This document shows positions 35,520 to 36,848 of a stretch of DNA of 36,848 bases, piece after piece. The notes beneath the pieces are model-generated. The model saw nothing but the letters and a program-made list of their open reading frames with translations, was not told where the DNA came from and made no database searches. Origin of the DNA: an uncultured Clostridia bacterium (GTDB lineage Bacteria; Bacillota; Clostridia; Christensenellales; UBA1242); contig CALWTS010000032.1 of NCBI GenBank assembly GCA_944384535.1, forward strand, positions 1 to 36,848, read 5' to 3'. Positions within the stretch are counted from its first letter, which is position 1. Each line of letters starts with the position of its first letter. Made by a program: the position numbers and the translations under genes.

Positions 35520-35635
35520 TGTGGAGATGAGGACTTGAACCCGTGACCTCTACCTTATCAAAATTGAGTTTGTTTTTAATGGATTTTTATACCCACTATA
35601 AGATTACCTTATAAATAAAGGCTTTATAAATCAAA
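35520..35635 (-). pseudogene. Degenerate tRNA relic, tRNA-Ile(GAT)-like 3' half
   Basis: On the minus strand, TTGATAAGGTAGAGGTC (anticodon loop TTGATAA, GAT) runs into the T-arm-like ACGGGTTCAAGTCC and the acceptor-like TCATCTCCA. The pattern follows tRNA-Ile(GAT) (CTGATAAGGGTGAGGTC...GGTTCAAGTCC). However, the T stem lacks about two bases, the anticodon stem has a mismatch and wobbles, the 5' acceptor strand is missing and no CCA follows. Upstream, TTATAGTGGGTATAA resembles a D arm but is too far away. It is most likely a dead tRNA or the remnant of an integration event at a tRNA 3' end. Confidence 0.4.
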
Positions 35636-35809
35636 AATCAAATTTTTTTACTATTCTTTTTTAAAGTAGCATAACCATTTAATCCTAAATACCTAAAATT
35701 CTGAATTTTATTAAAAATCTTGCTGAATTTTTCTAAATATGACTTAAATCTTTTTTATTAATATCTTTATTATTACAATGCATCTAAGTTATTTATGATT
35801 TCAACCACA

Positions 35810-35848
35810 AAAAAAGATAATACAACCAAATTATGTATTATCTTTTAT
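35810..35848 (-). terminator. Terminator of the peroxiredoxin-perR operon
   Basis: AAAAGATAATACA (35812-35824) and TGTATTATCTTTT (35834-35846) form a 13-bp stem with a nine-base loop, then a T-run on the minus strand. It lies about 20 bases after the perR stop. Confidence 0.8.
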
Positions 35849-35867
35849 AAAACATATTATTTTATTT

Positions 35868-36251
35868 TTATTTAACAATTTTATTTTTACAATTTTTGCA
35901 AATACCATATAAAATAACATCTTGCATTGATATGTTGAACTCATTGATTAGTTCTGTTAAGTTGTCGTCATTACCTAAATTTTTATCAAAAATCTGATTA
36001 CAATTATTACAAACTAAATGAATGTGATTTTTTCTTACAAAATCAAAATGTGCAACATTATCTTTAGTGACAATTTTGCAAACTAGTCCTTCTTTTACTA
36101 AATTGTTTAATATTCTATATATACTAACTTGTCCAATTTTAATTCCTTGTTTTTGTGCGTCATTATATATTTTTTGAGATGTTGGATGATCAAATCTATT
36201 TTTTAGATTATTAAGGACAAATTCTTTTTGTTTGGTATTTCTATTAACCAT
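35868..36251 (-). CDS. perR: Fur-family repressor, PerR-like
   Basis: 127 residues. The N-terminal winged helix spans about 1-75 (HPTSQKIYNDAQKQG, VSIYRILNNLVKEGLV), followed by metal-binding residues in HFDFVRKNHIHLVC. The structural zinc site has two CxxC pairs (C81/C84 in CNNCN and C118/C121 in CKNCK). PerR-type regulators sense hydrogen peroxide through an iron-bound His oxidation and repress peroxide defence genes. The gene starts two bases after the peroxiredoxin stop, and its best ribosome site (AAAGGA) lies inside the end of that gene. That pairing with peroxiredoxin is why PerR is preferred over Fur or Zur. Confidence 0.82.
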   Translation of the reverse strand: MVNRNTKQKEFVLNNLKNRFDHPTSQKIYNDAQKQGIKIGQVSIYRILNNLVKEGLVCKIVTKDNVAHFDFVRKNHIHLVCNNCNQIFDKNLGNDDNLTELINEFNISMQDVILYGICKNCKNKIVK

Positions 36252-36253
36252 TA

Positions 36254-36848
36254 TTATTTTATTTGTCCTTTTTCTTTTTTAAAACACATAAACCAGTCAA
36301 GACAATATTGTTCGTCAGTCTGATTTTCCACTCTTTCTTTTGCTGTTCCACAAGAACCAGCAGTAGGAATTATAACATCATCCCCTGGTCTCCAATCAGC
36401 AGGTGTTGCAACATTGTCTTTATCAGCTTTTTGTAGTGCAAGAATAATTCTTTTTATTTCATCGAAATTTCTACCTGTTGAAAGAGGATAGTATAATATA
36501 GTTCTTATAATTCCTTTAGTGTCAATGATAAATACCGCTCTAACAGCTTGGGTATTTGAAGAATTTGGTTGTATCATACCATATTTATTTGCTACTTCCA
36601 TTCTAATATCTTCAATAAGTGGAAATTTAACTTCAATGTGTTTTTTGTCTTTCCATTCAAGTTCTTGAATTTTTCTAAGCCATGCAATATGTGAATATAA
36701 TGAATCAACAGACAATCCTATAAGTTCAGTATTTAGTTCTTGAAATTCTTTCATCATAGAACCAAAAGTCATAAATTCTGTTGTGCAGACTGGTGTAAAA
36801 TCTGCAGGGTGTGAAAATAAAATAACCCATTTACCTTTGTAATCAGCA
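36254..36848 (-). CDS. Peroxiredoxin (Prx6/AhpC-like), N-terminus beyond the window
   Basis: The frame stays open to the right window edge; at least 197 codons are visible and only the first residues are missing. The peroxidatic cysteine is in HPADFTPVCTTEF, encoded at about 36774-36812, just upstream of an internal ATG at 36772 that is not the true start. IGLSVDSLYSHIAWLRKI and RAVFIIDTKGIIRTILYYPLSTGRNFDEI are the usual Prx6-group signatures, and the C-terminal arm has WRPGDDVIIPTAGS, typical of ~215-residue clostridial and archaeal forms. It reduces hydrogen peroxide and organic peroxides in the cytosol. It is followed at once by the PerR-like gene, which probably controls both. Confidence 0.92.
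   Translation of the reverse strand, partial: ADYKGKWVILFSHPADFTPVCTTEFMTFGSMMKEFQELNTELIGLSVDSLYSHIAWLRKIQELEWKDKKHIEVKFPLIEDIRMEVANKYGMIQPNSSNTQAVRAVFIIDTKGIIRTILYYPLSTGRNFDEIKRIILALQKADKDNVATPADWRPGDDVIIPTAGSCGTAKERVENQTDEQYCLDWFMCFKKEKGQIK

Larger units (their letters stand above)
35412..35867. other. Gene-free interval between dapF and perR
   Basis: 456 bases without a credible ORF. It contains a tRNA-like relic on the minus strand (35520-35635) and, near its right end, the terminator of perR (35810-35848). The rest is A/T-rich with no repeat or promoter I could support. Confidence 0.6.

Noticed and set aside
35520..35635. Functional tRNA gene
   Set aside because: The 5' acceptor strand is not found and the T and anticodon stems are defective.
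1..36848. CRISPR array, insertion sequence or prophage
   Set aside because: No spaced direct repeats, transposase, integrase or phage structural genes were seen on either strand.

Overview
The window looks like chromosome of a low-GC (roughly 25-30 % G+C by eye) Gram-positive anaerobe of the Bacillota. The signs are strong AGGAGG ribosome sites, sigma-A-type promoters (TTGACA-17/18-TATAAT), TGA used as stop, a CCA-encoding tRNA, phosphoketolase, a PerR/peroxiredoxin pair, and MEP-pathway and diaminopimelate genes. There is no rRNA, transposase, integrase or CRISPR array, so the genus is not resolved.

Left part (1-6.3 kb) is accessory-like. It holds the start of an anchored surface protein, a small P-loop kinase with a consensus promoter, an unrecognised 317-residue protein, and a minus-strand block of three genes: a soluble FtsH-like AAA+/M41 protease, a WYL-domain regulator and a PD-(D/E)XK nuclease. 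This block is the best candidate for an undescribed (possibly defence) system. Next come a compact small transcript of about 160 nt with its own promoter and terminator, containing a 27-codon ORF whose ribosome site is folded away, and tRNA-Arg(CCT).

Middle part (6.8-30 kb) is mostly housekeeping and metabolism: a three-gene ABC-2 exporter operon with a structured leader; two unknown genes; an RmlA-type nucleotidyltransferase; two overlapping flavoprotein genes and a third related one further on; phosphoketolase; thymidine kinase; a long RNase R-like exonuclease; a HAD phosphatase; an unknown protein; a YdjI/YdjG-like envelope-stress operon (SPFH plus zinc-ribbon proteins); an alpha-oxoamine synthase with serine-palmitoyltransferase-like motifs; and an old-yellow-enzyme/Fe-S/FAD reductase.

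Right part (30-36.8 kb) holds a radical-SAM/DUF6512 chimera behind a perfect promoter; an operon of an asparaginyl/aspartyl-tRNA-synthetase paralogue with a disrupted motif 2 plus an asparaginase; ispH and dapF divergent from each other; a degenerate tRNA relic; and a peroxiredoxin-PerR operon running off the right edge.

Several starts were moved to internal codons because the ribosome site, promoter or ATGA overlap decides them. All functional names rest on motif recognition by eye; no alignment or structure prediction was run.
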